DNA of 64,000 bases, taken from contig NZ_RBIR01000007.1 of assembly GCF_003634095.1 (NCBI RefSeq), positions 1-64,000 of the forward strand. Direction: 5' to 3'. A model generated the notes under the pieces. It had not been told where the DNA came from. It did not search any database and worked only from the letters and a program-made list of their open reading frames with translations. The translations under genes and the position numbers were made by a program. The stretch comes from Arthrobacter oryzae. GTDB lineage: Bacteria; Actinomycetota; Actinomycetes; Actinomycetales; Micrococcaceae. Below are positions 7,895 through 15,820 of this stretch, in pieces; position 1 is the first letter of the stretch; each line of letters begins with the position of its first letter.

Positions 7895-9610
7895 CTAGCG
7901 GCGGCGGCGTTTCGGGGCCGTGCCGAAGACTCCGCGGAGCAGTTCCTTGCCCAGTTGCGTTCCCAGCGACCGGGCCATGCTTGTGAGGCCGCCGCCCAAA
8001 GCCCCGCCCCAGGCCGCGGCGAGGTCTCCGCCGGGACCGCCGCCTGCCGGTTGGGCCTGCCGGGGCGCCTCCCGCCTGGCGGCGTCGCCGTAGTCGGGTG
8101 CCGGGGCCGGCACGGGCCGGCTGCTGGGACGGCCCAGGATTTCTTCCTCGATCCGCCGGGCCTCGGCCTCGACGGCGTTCGGATCCACGGCGCCGTCCTG
8201 ATTTCCCCCGGCGCTGCCTGGGCGCGAGGCCCCGGAGGCTGCTCCGGTGGAGGCCGCGCCCTGACCGGTGATCTTCTCGTAGGCGGAGACGTTATCGACG
8301 GCGGTGCCGTACTTGGGCAGAAGCGCGGAGCCTGCCACGGTACTGGCAATCAGGGAATCGGTGCTCGGACCCATCACGGACTCCGGGGCGCGGAGCCGGG
8401 TCAGCGCGACGGGGGTCGGTGCGCCGTTCTCGTTCAGGACCGTGATGACGGCCTCGCCAATGCCGGCCGTGGTCAGGGTCTCCTCGAGATCGTAGTCGCT
8501 GGTGGGAAAGGTGGAGACGGTGGCCTTGAGCGACTTGGCGTCCTCAGGGGTGTAGGCGCGAAGGGCGTGCTGTACCCGGTTTGCCAGCTGCCCGAGGACG
8601 TCCGCGGGGACATCCTTGGGCGTCTGCGTGACGAAGAAGATGCCGACGCCCTTGGAACGGATGAGCCGGACGGTAGTGGTGATGGCGTCAAGGAAGGCCT
8701 TCGAGGCGCCGTTGAACAGCAGATGGGCCTCATCCAGGAAGAAGACGAGCTTGGGCTTGTCGAGGTCCCCGGCCTCCGGCAGGTCCTCGAAGAGGTCCGC
8801 GAGCAGCCACATCAGGAACGTCGAAAACAGCGTGGGCTTGGTCTGCAGTGTGGGCAGCTCCAGGCAGCTCACCATGCCCCGTCCGTCAGGGGCGGTACGC
8901 AGCAGCTCGGCGGTGTCGAATTCGGGCTCGCCGAAGAACTTCTCCATGCCCTGCGCTTCGAGCGTGATGAGTTCGCGCAGGATCACCCCGGCCGTTGCCT
9001 TGGAGAGGCCGCCGAGTTCCTCGAGCTCGTCCTTGCCCTCAGCCGAGGTCAGGAAGGCGATGACGGCGCGCAGGTCCTTGAGGTCGATGAGCTCGAGGTT
9101 GTTCTTGTCCGCGAAATGGAAGACGAGCTGCAGGCTGGATTCCTGGGTCTCGTTCAGGTCCATGATCCGGGAGAGCAGGATGGGCCCGAACGAGGTGATG
9201 GTGGCGCGGACCGGGATGCCTTTTCCGTCGCCGCCGAGGGCCAGGAATTCCACCGGGAAGGTCTTGCCGGACCACGCCTGGCCGATGCTCTCCGTGCGGG
9301 CCAATAGCTTTTCGGTGCCCGTGGCGGCGGTGGCCAGGCCGGAGAGGTCGCCCTTGATGTCGGCCAGAAACACCGGCACACCCGCAGTGGAGAGCTGTTC
9401 GGCCATCATGTGCAGCGTGACGGTCTTGCCTGTGCCGGTTGCTCCGGCCACCAGGCCGTGCCGGTTCATCATGGCAAGCGGCAGCCGGACGGGAGCGTCC
9501 TTGTGGAGTTCGCCGTCGACGATTGCCGCTCCGAGCTCGATGGTCGGGCCCTCCAGGGTGTAGCCCTGGACGATCGTGGCGACTTTATCAGCAGTGGATT
9601 TGATGGCCAT
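7895..9610 (-). CDS. HerA-like ATPase (DUF853 family)
   Basis: This 571-residue P-loop ATPase is of the HerA/FtsK-related DUF853 family. The Walker A motif GATGTGKT is at 56-63, and Walker B within LVFFLDEAHLLF lies near residue 290. The end (about 460-571) is a glycine/alanine/proline-rich linker followed by a segment ending in a basic RRRR. HerA proteins are hexameric DNA translocases that often work with the nuclease NurA; no NurA gene is adjacent here. The role of the bacterial DUF853 branch is not established. The ATG at 9610 begins the conserved N-terminus. Confidence 0.85.
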   Translation of the reverse strand: MAIKSTADKVATIVQGYTLEGPTIELGAAIVDGELHKDAPVRLPLAMMNRHGLVAGATGTGKTVTLHMMAEQLSTAGVPVFLADIKGDLSGLATAATGTEKLLARTESIGQAWSGKTFPVEFLALGGDGKGIPVRATITSFGPILLSRIMDLNETQESSLQLVFHFADKNNLELIDLKDLRAVIAFLTSAEGKDELEELGGLSKATAGVILRELITLEAQGMEKFFGEPEFDTAELLRTAPDGRGMVSCLELPTLQTKPTLFSTFLMWLLADLFEDLPEAGDLDKPKLVFFLDEAHLLFNGASKAFLDAITTTVRLIRSKGVGIFFVTQTPKDVPADVLGQLANRVQHALRAYTPEDAKSLKATVSTFPTSDYDLEETLTTAGIGEAVITVLNENGAPTPVALTRLRAPESVMGPSTDSLIASTVAGSALLPKYGTAVDNVSAYEKITGQGAASTGAASGASRPGSAGGNQDGAVDPNAVEAEARRIEEEILGRPSSRPVPAPAPDYGDAARREAPRQAQPAGGGPGGDLAAAWGGALGGGLTSMARSLGTQLGKELLRGVFGTAPKRRRR

Positions 9611-9621
9611 GCGGTTAGCTT

Positions 9622-9650
9622 AGCCGGGTCCGGGGTTCCCGGACCCGGCT
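9622..9650 (-). terminator. Terminator after the DJ-1/PfpI gene
   Basis: A perfect 13-bp stem (9622-9634 with 9638-9650) with a three-base loop lies 9 bases beyond the stop codon of the gene at 9660, in the minus direction. It also separates that gene from the HerA-like gene. Confidence 0.75.
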
Positions 9651-9659
9651 ACGGGCCGC

Positions 9660-10361
9660 CTATTCGGCGAGGGCCTTGAGAACCTCCTTGGCCACGTCCT
9701 CGCTGGACTGCGGGTTCTGGCCGGTGATGAGGTTTCCGTCCCTCACAACATGCGAGGTCCAGGCCGCGCCGTTTTCCACCAGTGCGCCCTTTTCCTTGAG
9801 GACGTCCTCCACGAACCACGGTGTGTTGGGGCCGGTGCCGCCGCCCAACTCCTCCTCGTTGGTGAAGACGGTGAGGCGGCGTCCGGCGAAGGCGAAGGTG
9901 CCGTCGTCGTTCGTGGCGCTCAGCAGGCCAGCCGGGCCGTGGCAGAACGGCGCGATGATCTTGGCGGACGCGTTGGCGCGGGTGAGGATCCGGCCTAGAT
10001 CGGCATCCTGGTAGAGATCGGCCATGGGCCCGTGGCCGCCCGGCATGATGACGGCGTCATAGCCGGCGACATCGACGTCGCCCAGCACCAGCGGGCCGGA
10101 CAGCTCGGCGTCGATCGACTCAAGGTATTTCCGGAAACTGTCCGCCCGGTCCTGGCCGCCGGCGGATTCGGCCGCAAGGCTGACCTCGTCCACTGTGGGC
10201 TTCCGGCCGCCGGGGGTGGCGATGTGCACGGTGTGGCCCGCGTCGAGGAGCGTCTGGTGGGAGACGACGAGTTCCTCGGCCCAGTAGCCGGTGGGGTGTT
10301 CGGTGCCGTCGCGCATGGTGAGGGCATTTGCGGCCGAGACGACCATCAGGATGTTAGCCAT
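9660..10361 (-). CDS. DJ-1/PfpI family protein (Hsp31-like)
   Basis: This 233-residue protein is of the DJ-1/PfpI superfamily, type 1 glutamine amidotransferase-like fold. The nucleophilic elbow is PFCHGPAGLL, with the reactive cysteine near residue 140, and PGGHGPMADL near 110 is also conserved. Length and motifs resemble Hsp31-type glyoxalase III/deglycase-like proteins, which detoxify methylglyoxal or act as chaperones; the exact activity is inferred. An AGGAA precedes the ATG. It lies 47 bases after an aldo/keto reductase on the same strand, so the two may form a carbonyl-detoxification operon. Confidence 0.88.
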   Translation of the reverse strand: MANILMVVSAANALTMRDGTEHPTGYWAEELVVSHQTLLDAGHTVHIATPGGRKPTVDEVSLAAESAGGQDRADSFRKYLESIDAELSGPLVLGDVDVAGYDAVIMPGGHGPMADLYQDADLGRILTRANASAKIIAPFCHGPAGLLSATNDDGTFAFAGRRLTVFTNEEELGGGTGPNTPWFVEDVLKEKGALVENGAAWTSHVVRDGNLITGQNPQSSEDVAKEVLKALAE

Positions 10362-10408
10362 GGTGTGGTTCCTGTTCTGCCGGCGGGGCCGGCGGGTTGT
10401 GGAAAGGT

Positions 10409-11278
10409 TTAGCGGGCTGCGTGGAGTTCGGCGTAGGTGGCGTCGTCAAGCACGACTCCGGCCGCCGCGAGGTTTTCTTCCAGATGCTTGATGGAGCCAG
10501 TGCCGGGGATGGGCATCATGACGGGGGAGCGGCGCAGCAGCCAGGCCAGCGCCACCTGGGAGGTGGTGGCACCAAGGCGCTTGGCGGCCGCGTCCAGCGG
10601 ACCGCCCGGCCGGGCGAGCTCACCGGCGGAGATCGGGGCCCACGGAATGAAGCCGATGCCGTTCGCCTCGGCGTAGTCGAGGACGTCTTCGGAGCTGCGG
10701 TCGGTGAGGTTGTAGCGGTTTTGCACCGTGGAGACCGTGAAGTACTTGCCGGCTGCCTCCAACTCCTCCACGCTGACCTGGGAAAGGCCGAGGGCTTTGA
10801 CCTTGCCTTCCTTCTGCAGATCGCGCAGCACGGCGAATTGCTCCTCGCGGTCCACCTTGGGATCGATCCGGTGCAGCTGCAGGAGGTCGAGGGAGTCGAC
10901 CTTGAGCTTGCGCAGGCTCAGTTCCGTTTGCTGGCGCAGGTACTCGGGCCGGCCCACCGGAACCCAGGCGTTGGGTCCGGTGCGGGTGAACCCGACCTTC
11001 GTCGCAATCCTGACGCCGTCCCGGTAGGGGTGCAGCGCCTCGGCGAGGATTTCCTCGCTGATGTTGGGGCCGTAGGAGTCAGCGGTGTCAATGAAGTCGA
11101 CGCCAAGCTCCACGGCGCGGCGTACGACGGCGACCGCGGCGGCACGGTCTGCCGGTTCGCCCCAGACGCCGTCGCCGACGATCCGCATGGCGCCAAACCC
11201 GAGCCGGCGGACGGTTCCCAGGTCCTGCAGGGCGATCGTGGCGGAATTTTCCGGATGCTGTGCATTGTCATGGCTCAT
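10409..11278 (-). CDS. Aldo/keto reductase
   Basis: This 289-residue NAD(P)H-dependent reductase has the aldo/keto reductase TIM barrel. The catalytic tetrad is visible: D64 and Y69 in [11 protein letters not shown]94 in IATKVGF, and H136 in LLQLHRID. The C-terminal [14 protein letters not shown] matches the cofactor-binding region. The substrate is unknown. It is transcribed towards the DJ-1/PfpI gene with a 47-base gap, so co-transcription is plausible. No clear ribosome binding site precedes the ATG at 11278. Confidence 0.9.
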   Translation of the reverse strand: MSHDNAQHPENSATIALQDLGTVRRLGFGAMRIVGDGVWGEPADRAAAVAVVRRAVELGVDFIDTADSYGPNISEEILAEALHPYRDGVRIATKVGFTRTGPNAWVPVGRPEYLRQQTELSLRKLKVDSLDLLQLHRIDPKVDREEQFAVLRDLQKEGKVKALGLSQVSVEELEAAGKYFTVSTVQNRYNLTDRSSEDVLDYAEANGIGFIPWAPISAGELARPGGPLDAAAKRLGATTSQVALAWLLRRSPVMMPIPGTGSIKHLEENLAAAGVVLDDATYAELHAAR

Positions 11279-11459
11279 AGGTTAGGGAACATTCTCAGCC
11301 TGCTGACTATTCCACGGCTCCCTCACGGGGAGCTCCCGCCCGGGCCTGGCGGAGCGCTATCCGGGTGTCAGCGGGGCGCCAGTCGGGACGCGCTGCCGGC
11401 GTGTTTTCGGCGAATTAGGTGCAGATACCGAATTACACTACCGATTTGAGATTCTGCCT

Positions 11460-11465
11460 TAGACT
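11460..11465 (+). promoter_or_regulatory. Candidate -10 element for a leaderless transcript
   Basis: TAGACT ends five bases before the ATG of the GH25-like gene, and no ribosome binding site precedes that ATG. Transcription would therefore begin at or beside the start codon. The same TTAGACTGT string precedes panD. Confidence 0.45.
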
Positions 11466-11470
11466 GTGGC

Positions 11471-12265
11471 ATGCCCAACTCGCTCCCGCGCATCGTACTG
11501 GCCTTTGTTGTGACCCTCGGCCTTGTCTTCCTGGGTGGAAGCCCGGCCTCGGCCGCCACCTCCCCGGGACCGGGACTCGACGTCTCCTGGCCGCAGTGCG
11601 GCAAGCCCCTGCCAAAGCAGCCCTTGTTCGCGGTGGTCGGCGTCAATTACGGCCTCGCCAACAACACGAACCCGTGCCTGGCGAGCCAGCTCACCTGGGC
11701 GAAGACGGCCAAGGCTCCCGCCGCGACGTTGCAGCCGAGGGTGGCGTTGTACGTCAATACGGCCAACCCCGCCCGGCAGGGGTCTTGGTGGCCCAAGTCG
11801 AACACTTACGGCGGCGCTACGGTCACCAACCCCTACGGCAATTGCGCCACGGGTTCGCTGAGAGCCTGCTCCTACATCTACGGGTGGGCCAAGGCGTCCG
11901 ACGACGCCAGAAACCGCGGCGTCAGCAGCCCGCAGTCCTACCTCTGGTGGCTGGATGTGGAATCGGAAAACACCTGGCAGACGGACAAGACCGCCAACGT
12001 GGCCGTCCTGGAAGGCATGACCGCCTACTTCAAGCGGATCGGTGCCAGGGTGGGCCTCTACTCCACCGGATACCAGTGGGCGCGGATCGCCGGAACCGTG
12101 AAATCGACCAGCCCGCTGGCAGGATTGCCGAGCTGGCTCGCTGGTGCGGGATCAGCCTCGCGGGCCAAGTCAAACTGCGCCCTGCCCGGGCTCACCCCGC
12201 GCAGCCGCGTCTCGATGGCGCAATACATTTCCGGCGGCATGGACTACAACTACTCCTGCAGCTGA
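11471..12265 (+). CDS. Secreted GH25-like domain protein
   Basis: This 264-residue exported protein has a Sec signal peptide (about 1-28, ending in ASA-AT). The mature part looks like a glycoside hydrolase 25-like TIM barrel: it starts GLDVSWPQCG, has the paired acids in WWLDVESEN (about 157-165), and ends MAQYISGGMDYNYSC. GH25 enzymes are lysozymes that cleave peptidoglycan between MurNAc and GlcNAc. The D-x-E motif is consistent with that, but activity is not proven. Several cysteines suggest disulfides. The transcript is probably leaderless. Confidence 0.78.
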   Translation: MPNSLPRIVLAFVVTLGLVFLGGSPASAATSPGPGLDVSWPQCGKPLPKQPLFAVVGVNYGLANNTNPCLASQLTWAKTAKAPAATLQPRVALYVNTANPARQGSWWPKSNTYGGATVTNPYGNCATGSLRACSYIYGWAKASDDARNRGVSSPQSYLWWLDVESENTWQTDKTANVAVLEGMTAYFKRIGARVGLYSTGYQWARIAGTVKSTSPLAGLPSWLAGAGSASRAKSNCALPGLTPRSRVSMAQYISGGMDYNYSCS

Positions 12266-12399
12266 GCCGGCCGCAGAAATATCCCGGGGGCCGCCGTCGT
12301 TGACCCCAGTGTGCCCGCGCCGGAAATCGGCGCCGCCACGGACCGTAGTCCCAATCTCCGGTCCGTACACTGCCCCGCAACGAAAGGCCGGCTTCTTCC

Positions 12400-13389
12400 G
12401 TGACTGTTCCGCTTTCCATCCTTGACCTCGCAACCATCGGCCCGGGCCAGACGGCGGCTGAGAGCTTCGCCGGAAGCGTGGCCATGGCCCGGCTCGCCGA
12501 GGAACGGGGCTACCGGCGGATCTGGTACGCCGAGCACCACAACATGTCCTCGATTGCCTCCTCGGCCACGAGCGTGCTGATCGCCCACGTCGCCGCGCAC
12601 ACGTCCAGCATCCGGCTCGGCGCCGGCGGCGTGATGCTGCCCAACCACTCCCCGCTGACCATCGCCGAACAGTTTGGCACCCTGGAGACCCTGCACCCGG
12701 GCAGGATCGACCTCGGGCTGGGCCGCGCACCGGGCAGCGACCAGAACACTATGCGTGCCCTCCGCCGCGATCCGATGTCGGCAGAGAGCTTCCCGCAGGA
12801 CGTCTTGGAGCTCCAGGGCTACCTGACCGGGCCCACCCGCATCCAGGGCGTGGAGGCTACCCCGGGCAAGGGCACCAATGTGCCGCTGTACATCCTGGGT
12901 TCCTCCCTGTTCGGGGCCAGGCTGGCCGCCCAGCTGGGCCTGCCGTATGCGTTCGCCTCACACTTCGCGCCAAACGCGCTGCAGGACGCGGTGGCCGTCT
13001 ACCGCCGTGAATTCCGGCCCTCCGCGCAGCTGGATGCCCCGCACGTGATCGCCGGAGTCAACGTCATTGCCGCCGACTCGGCCGCCGACGCCCAGGCGAT
13101 GTTCCAGGCCACCAAGCGCGCCAGGGTCTCGCTGTTCTTCGGCAACGGCCGCGTGTTCAGCGACGACGAGGCGGACATGATCCTGGACTCTCCGCAGGGC
13201 CAGCACATGGCGCAGATGATGAAGTATTCCGCCGTCGGCACCCCCGACGCCGTCATTGAGTACCTGGACGAGTTCACCGGGCACGCCGACGCCGACGAGC
13301 TGATCGTGGCACATCAGAGCACCGGCACCGAGGCCCGGCTCCGTTCCGTGGAACTGCTGGCCGACGCCGCCCGGCTCGTGCGGGCGTAA
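12400..13389 (+). CDS. LLM class flavin-dependent oxidoreductase
   Basis: This 329-residue protein is of the luciferase-like monooxygenase family (TIM barrel, FMN or F420 dependent). Typical features are [10 protein letters not shown] near 45-54, [15 protein letters not shown] near 72-86, and [17 protein letters not shown] residues near 108-120. It belongs to the group annotated as MsnO8-like LLM oxidoreductases. The substrate is unknown. The start is a GTG. It is convergent with galK, and only 7 bases separate the two stop codons with no hairpin between them, so transcripts may overlap. Confidence 0.88.
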   Translation: MTVPLSILDLATIGPGQTAAESFAGSVAMARLAEERGYRRIWYAEHHNMSSIASSATSVLIAHVAAHTSSIRLGAGGVMLPNHSPLTIAEQFGTLETLHPGRIDLGLGRAPGSDQNTMRALRRDPMSAESFPQDVLELQGYLTGPTRIQGVEATPGKGTNVPLYILGSSLFGARLAAQLGLPYAFASHFAPNALQDAVAVYRREFRPSAQLDAPHVIAGVNVIAADSAADAQAMFQATKRARVSLFFGNGRVFSDDEADMILDSPQGQHMAQMMKYSAVGTPDAVIEYLDEFTGHADADELIVAHQSTGTEARLRSVELLADAARLVRA

Positions 13390-13396
13390 GCGCGGC

Positions 13397-14632
13397 CTAG
13401 AGGTCCCGGCGCGCGCCCTCGGACGCCGTGACGGGGAAGATGTGCGGGGCGGTGTACCCGGCCCGGGCGAAGTGGCCGGCAATGCCGGCGCTCACCCGGG
13501 CGGCGTCGTCGTCCCGGACCAGCGCGAGGGCGGCGCCGCCAAAGCCGCCGCCGGTCATGCGCGCGCCGATGGCGCCCAATTCCTGCGCGCTGGACACGGC
13601 GAGGTCGAGTTCGGGGGTGGAGATCTCGAAGTCGTCGCGCATGGAAGTGTGCGAATCGTTGAGGAACGGCCCGATGGCGGCAGCACCGGAGGTCCGCAGC
13701 GCCGCGACGGTGTCCAGCACCCGTTGGTTCTCCGTGATGATGTGACGGACCCGGCGGTAGGTCTGCCCGTCCAGCACTGCTGCGGCGCGGGGGAGGTCCT
13801 CCGGGCCCAGTGCCCGGAGACTGCCGACGGCCATGCTGCGGGCGCCGTCCTCGCAGGAGCGGCGTCGGCTGGCATAACCGCCGTCGGCATGGGAGTGGCT
13901 GGTGCGGGTGTCGATCACCAGGAGCCGCAGGCCTGCGCCCGCGAAGCCGAGGGCGACGGCCTCGGTCAACAGGCTCTGGCAGTCCAGCAGGATGCCGTGA
14001 TCCGGCTCGCCCAGGAGCGAGGCCGACTGGTCCATGATGCCCGTGGGCGCGCCGACCACCCTGTTCTCGGCCAGCTGGCCGACCCGGGCCAGTGCCTGCC
14101 GGTCCAGCCCGAGGTCCCAGAGATCGTTCAGGGCCAGGGCTACCGCGCATTCGATGGCGGCGGAGGAGGACAGGCCGGCGCCGGCCGGCACATCCGAGGT
14201 CAGGGCCAGGTCCATCCCGGCCAGCCGGGAAACGGCGCCCGGACCCGCGGCGCCCGCGCTGCCCGGACGCGCGGCGCCGGAAGCTGCGCCGCCCGGAGCT
14301 GCGCCACCGCCGCCGGCCGCCGCCTGCGTCAGCGCCCAGACCACGCCCAGGGGATACGCGGCCCAGCCGGTGAGGGAATCGGGATCGAGGCCGTCGAGGC
14401 TGACCTCCACCACGCCGGGGAAGTCTCTGCTCGCGACCCGCAGCCTGCGGTCGGCCCGGGCGCGGGCCGCCACTGTGGTGCGCTTGTCGATCGCGAGCGG
14501 AAACGCGAAGCCGTCGTTGTAGTCCGTGTGCTCGCCGATCAGGTTGACCCGCCCCGGCGCCGACCACAGGCCGTCCGGTGCGCCGCCAAACTGGCTCGAG
14601 AAGTACTCATACCCCAGGGGGACCTCGTTCAT
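13397..14632 (-). CDS. galK: Galactokinase
   Basis: This 411-residue GHMP kinase phosphorylates galactose at C1 with ATP, the first Leloir step. Diagnostic motifs are GRVNLIGEHTDYN (about 27-39), the ATP loop DVPAGAGLSSSAA (about 147-159), and GARMTGGGFGGAALAL near the C-terminus. An unusual insert of about 35 residues, almost only Gly, Ala, Pro and Ser, lies around 104-140 before the ATP loop. Its start overlaps the galT stop by four bases (ATGA), showing translational coupling. It is the last gene of the galactoside operon. Confidence 0.95.
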   Translation of the reverse strand: MNEVPLGYEYFSSQFGGAPDGLWSAPGRVNLIGEHTDYNDGFAFPLAIDKRTTVAARARADRRLRVASRDFPGVVEVSLDGLDPDSLTGWAAYPLGVVWALTQAAAGGGGAAPGGAASGAARPGSAGAAGPGAVSRLAGMDLALTSDVPAGAGLSSSAAIECAVALALNDLWDLGLDRQALARVGQLAENRVVGAPTGIMDQSASLLGEPDHGILLDCQSLLTEAVALGFAGAGLRLLVIDTRTSHSHADGGYASRRRSCEDGARSMAVGSLRALGPEDLPRAAAVLDGQTYRRVRHIITENQRVLDTVAALRTSGAAAIGPFLNDSHTSMRDDFEISTPELDLAVSSAQELGAIGARMTGGGFGGAALALVRDDDAARVSAGIAGHFARAGYTAPHIFPVTASEGARRDL

Positions 14633-15819
14633 GGCCGGGCGGTTTCCTGTTCCTTTAGCGGCTGGTCTGGCACGGTGTGCCCTGTCACTGGCTGCCCGGG
14701 GCGGAGCGACCCGAGATCAGCCTTTTCGATCGCCGCCCGAAGCCGGCCGGCCGCCGTTTCCGGCGGGATGTCAGCGATGAACGCGCCCATGGCGGCCTCC
14801 GAACCCGCCAAATACTTGAGTTTGTCTTCCTCCCGGCGGGGTGAAGTCAGCTGCAGCATGAGCCGGATGTCGTCCCGATGGGCGTGCACGGGCGCCTGGT
14901 GCCACGCCGAAATATACGGCGTGGGGGTGTCGTAGAGCGCGTCCACCCCGCGCAGCAGCCGGCCGTACAGCAGGGAGAACTCATCGCGTTCCTCGTCGGT
15001 GGTGGCGGCGAGATCCGGGACGTGCCGGTGCGGGAGCATGTGCACTTCCAGCGGCCAGCGTGCGGCAAACGGGACAAACGCGGTCCAGTGCTCGCCCTGG
15101 AACAGCACCCGCTCGGACTGCTGCTCAAAGGCCAGGATGTCCGCGAACAGGGAGCCGCCGTAGTTTTCGATCGTGCGGACCAGCTGGGCCGTGCGGGGCG
15201 TGATGTACGGGTAGGCGTAGATCTGCCCGTGCGGGTGGTGCAGCGTCACCCCGATCGCCTCCCCGCGGTTCTCGAACGGAAAAACCTGCTCGACGCCGGG
15301 CAGCGCAGACAACGCGGCAGTCCGGTCCGCCCACGCCTCCACCACTGTGCGCATCCGGGACAAGGACAGTCCCGCGAGGGAGCCGGTGTGTTCGGGGGAG
15401 AAGCACACCACTTCGCACCGGCCCACGGACTGCTTGGCGCGTCCCAGGCCCACCCGGACGAGGTCGTCCTGGCCCGCGGGCGCGGCGGGCCCGGTCAGAT
15501 CGGGGCCGAAGGACGGGGACTTGTTTTCGAAGACCACGACGTCGTACAGGCTTGGGATTTCCGAGGGGTTCTCCGGCGATGCCGGGGCCAGCGGGTCCAG
15601 GTGCGACGGAGGCAGGACCACCCGGTTCTGCCGGGCGGCCGCAATCGAAATCCACTCGCCGGTCAGGACATCCTGGCGCATGGTGGCGGTGGGCGGCCGG
15701 ACCGCCGGCTCTCGAAGGTCGTCTCCGCGTTCGGGCGCCAGGACGGTGTCGGCGTCATCGAAGTAGATGATGTCCCGGCCGTCGGAGAGCTTGTAGCAGC
15801 GTTTTGTAATCTGGCCCAT
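14629..15819 (-). CDS. galT: Galactose-1-phosphate uridylyltransferase
   Basis: This 396-residue enzyme transfers UMP between UDP-glucose and galactose-1-phosphate. The active-site HHPHGQ is near residues 193-198, and the C-terminal nucleotide-binding region includes WHQAPVHAHRDDIRL. It lies one base after the alpha-galactosidase stop and overlaps galK by four bases, so the three genes form a tightly coupled block. No epimerase gene (galE) is present in the cluster, so UDP-galactose must be recycled by an enzyme encoded elsewhere. Confidence 0.95.
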   Translation of the reverse strand: MGQITKRCYKLSDGRDIIYFDDADTVLAPERGDDLREPAVRPPTATMRQDVLTGEWISIAAARQNRVVLPPSHLDPLAPASPENPSEIPSLYDVVVFENKSPSFGPDLTGPAAPAGQDDLVRVGLGRAKQSVGRCEVVCFSPEHTGSLAGLSLSRMRTVVEAWADRTAALSALPGVEQVFPFENRGEAIGVTLHHPHGQIYAYPYITPRTAQLVRTIENYGGSLFADILAFEQQSERVLFQGEHWTAFVPFAARWPLEVHMLPHRHVPDLAATTDEERDEFSLLYGRLLRGVDALYDTPTPYISAWHQAPVHAHRDDIRLMLQLTSPRREEDKLKYLAGSEAAMGAFIADIPPETAAGRLRAAIEKADLGSLRPGQPVTGHTVPDQPLKEQETARP

Positions 15820-15820
15820 G

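Noticed and set aside
13390..13396. Terminator between the LLM oxidoreductase and galK
   Set aside because: Only seven bases separate the stop codons and no stem can be drawn, so none was annotated.
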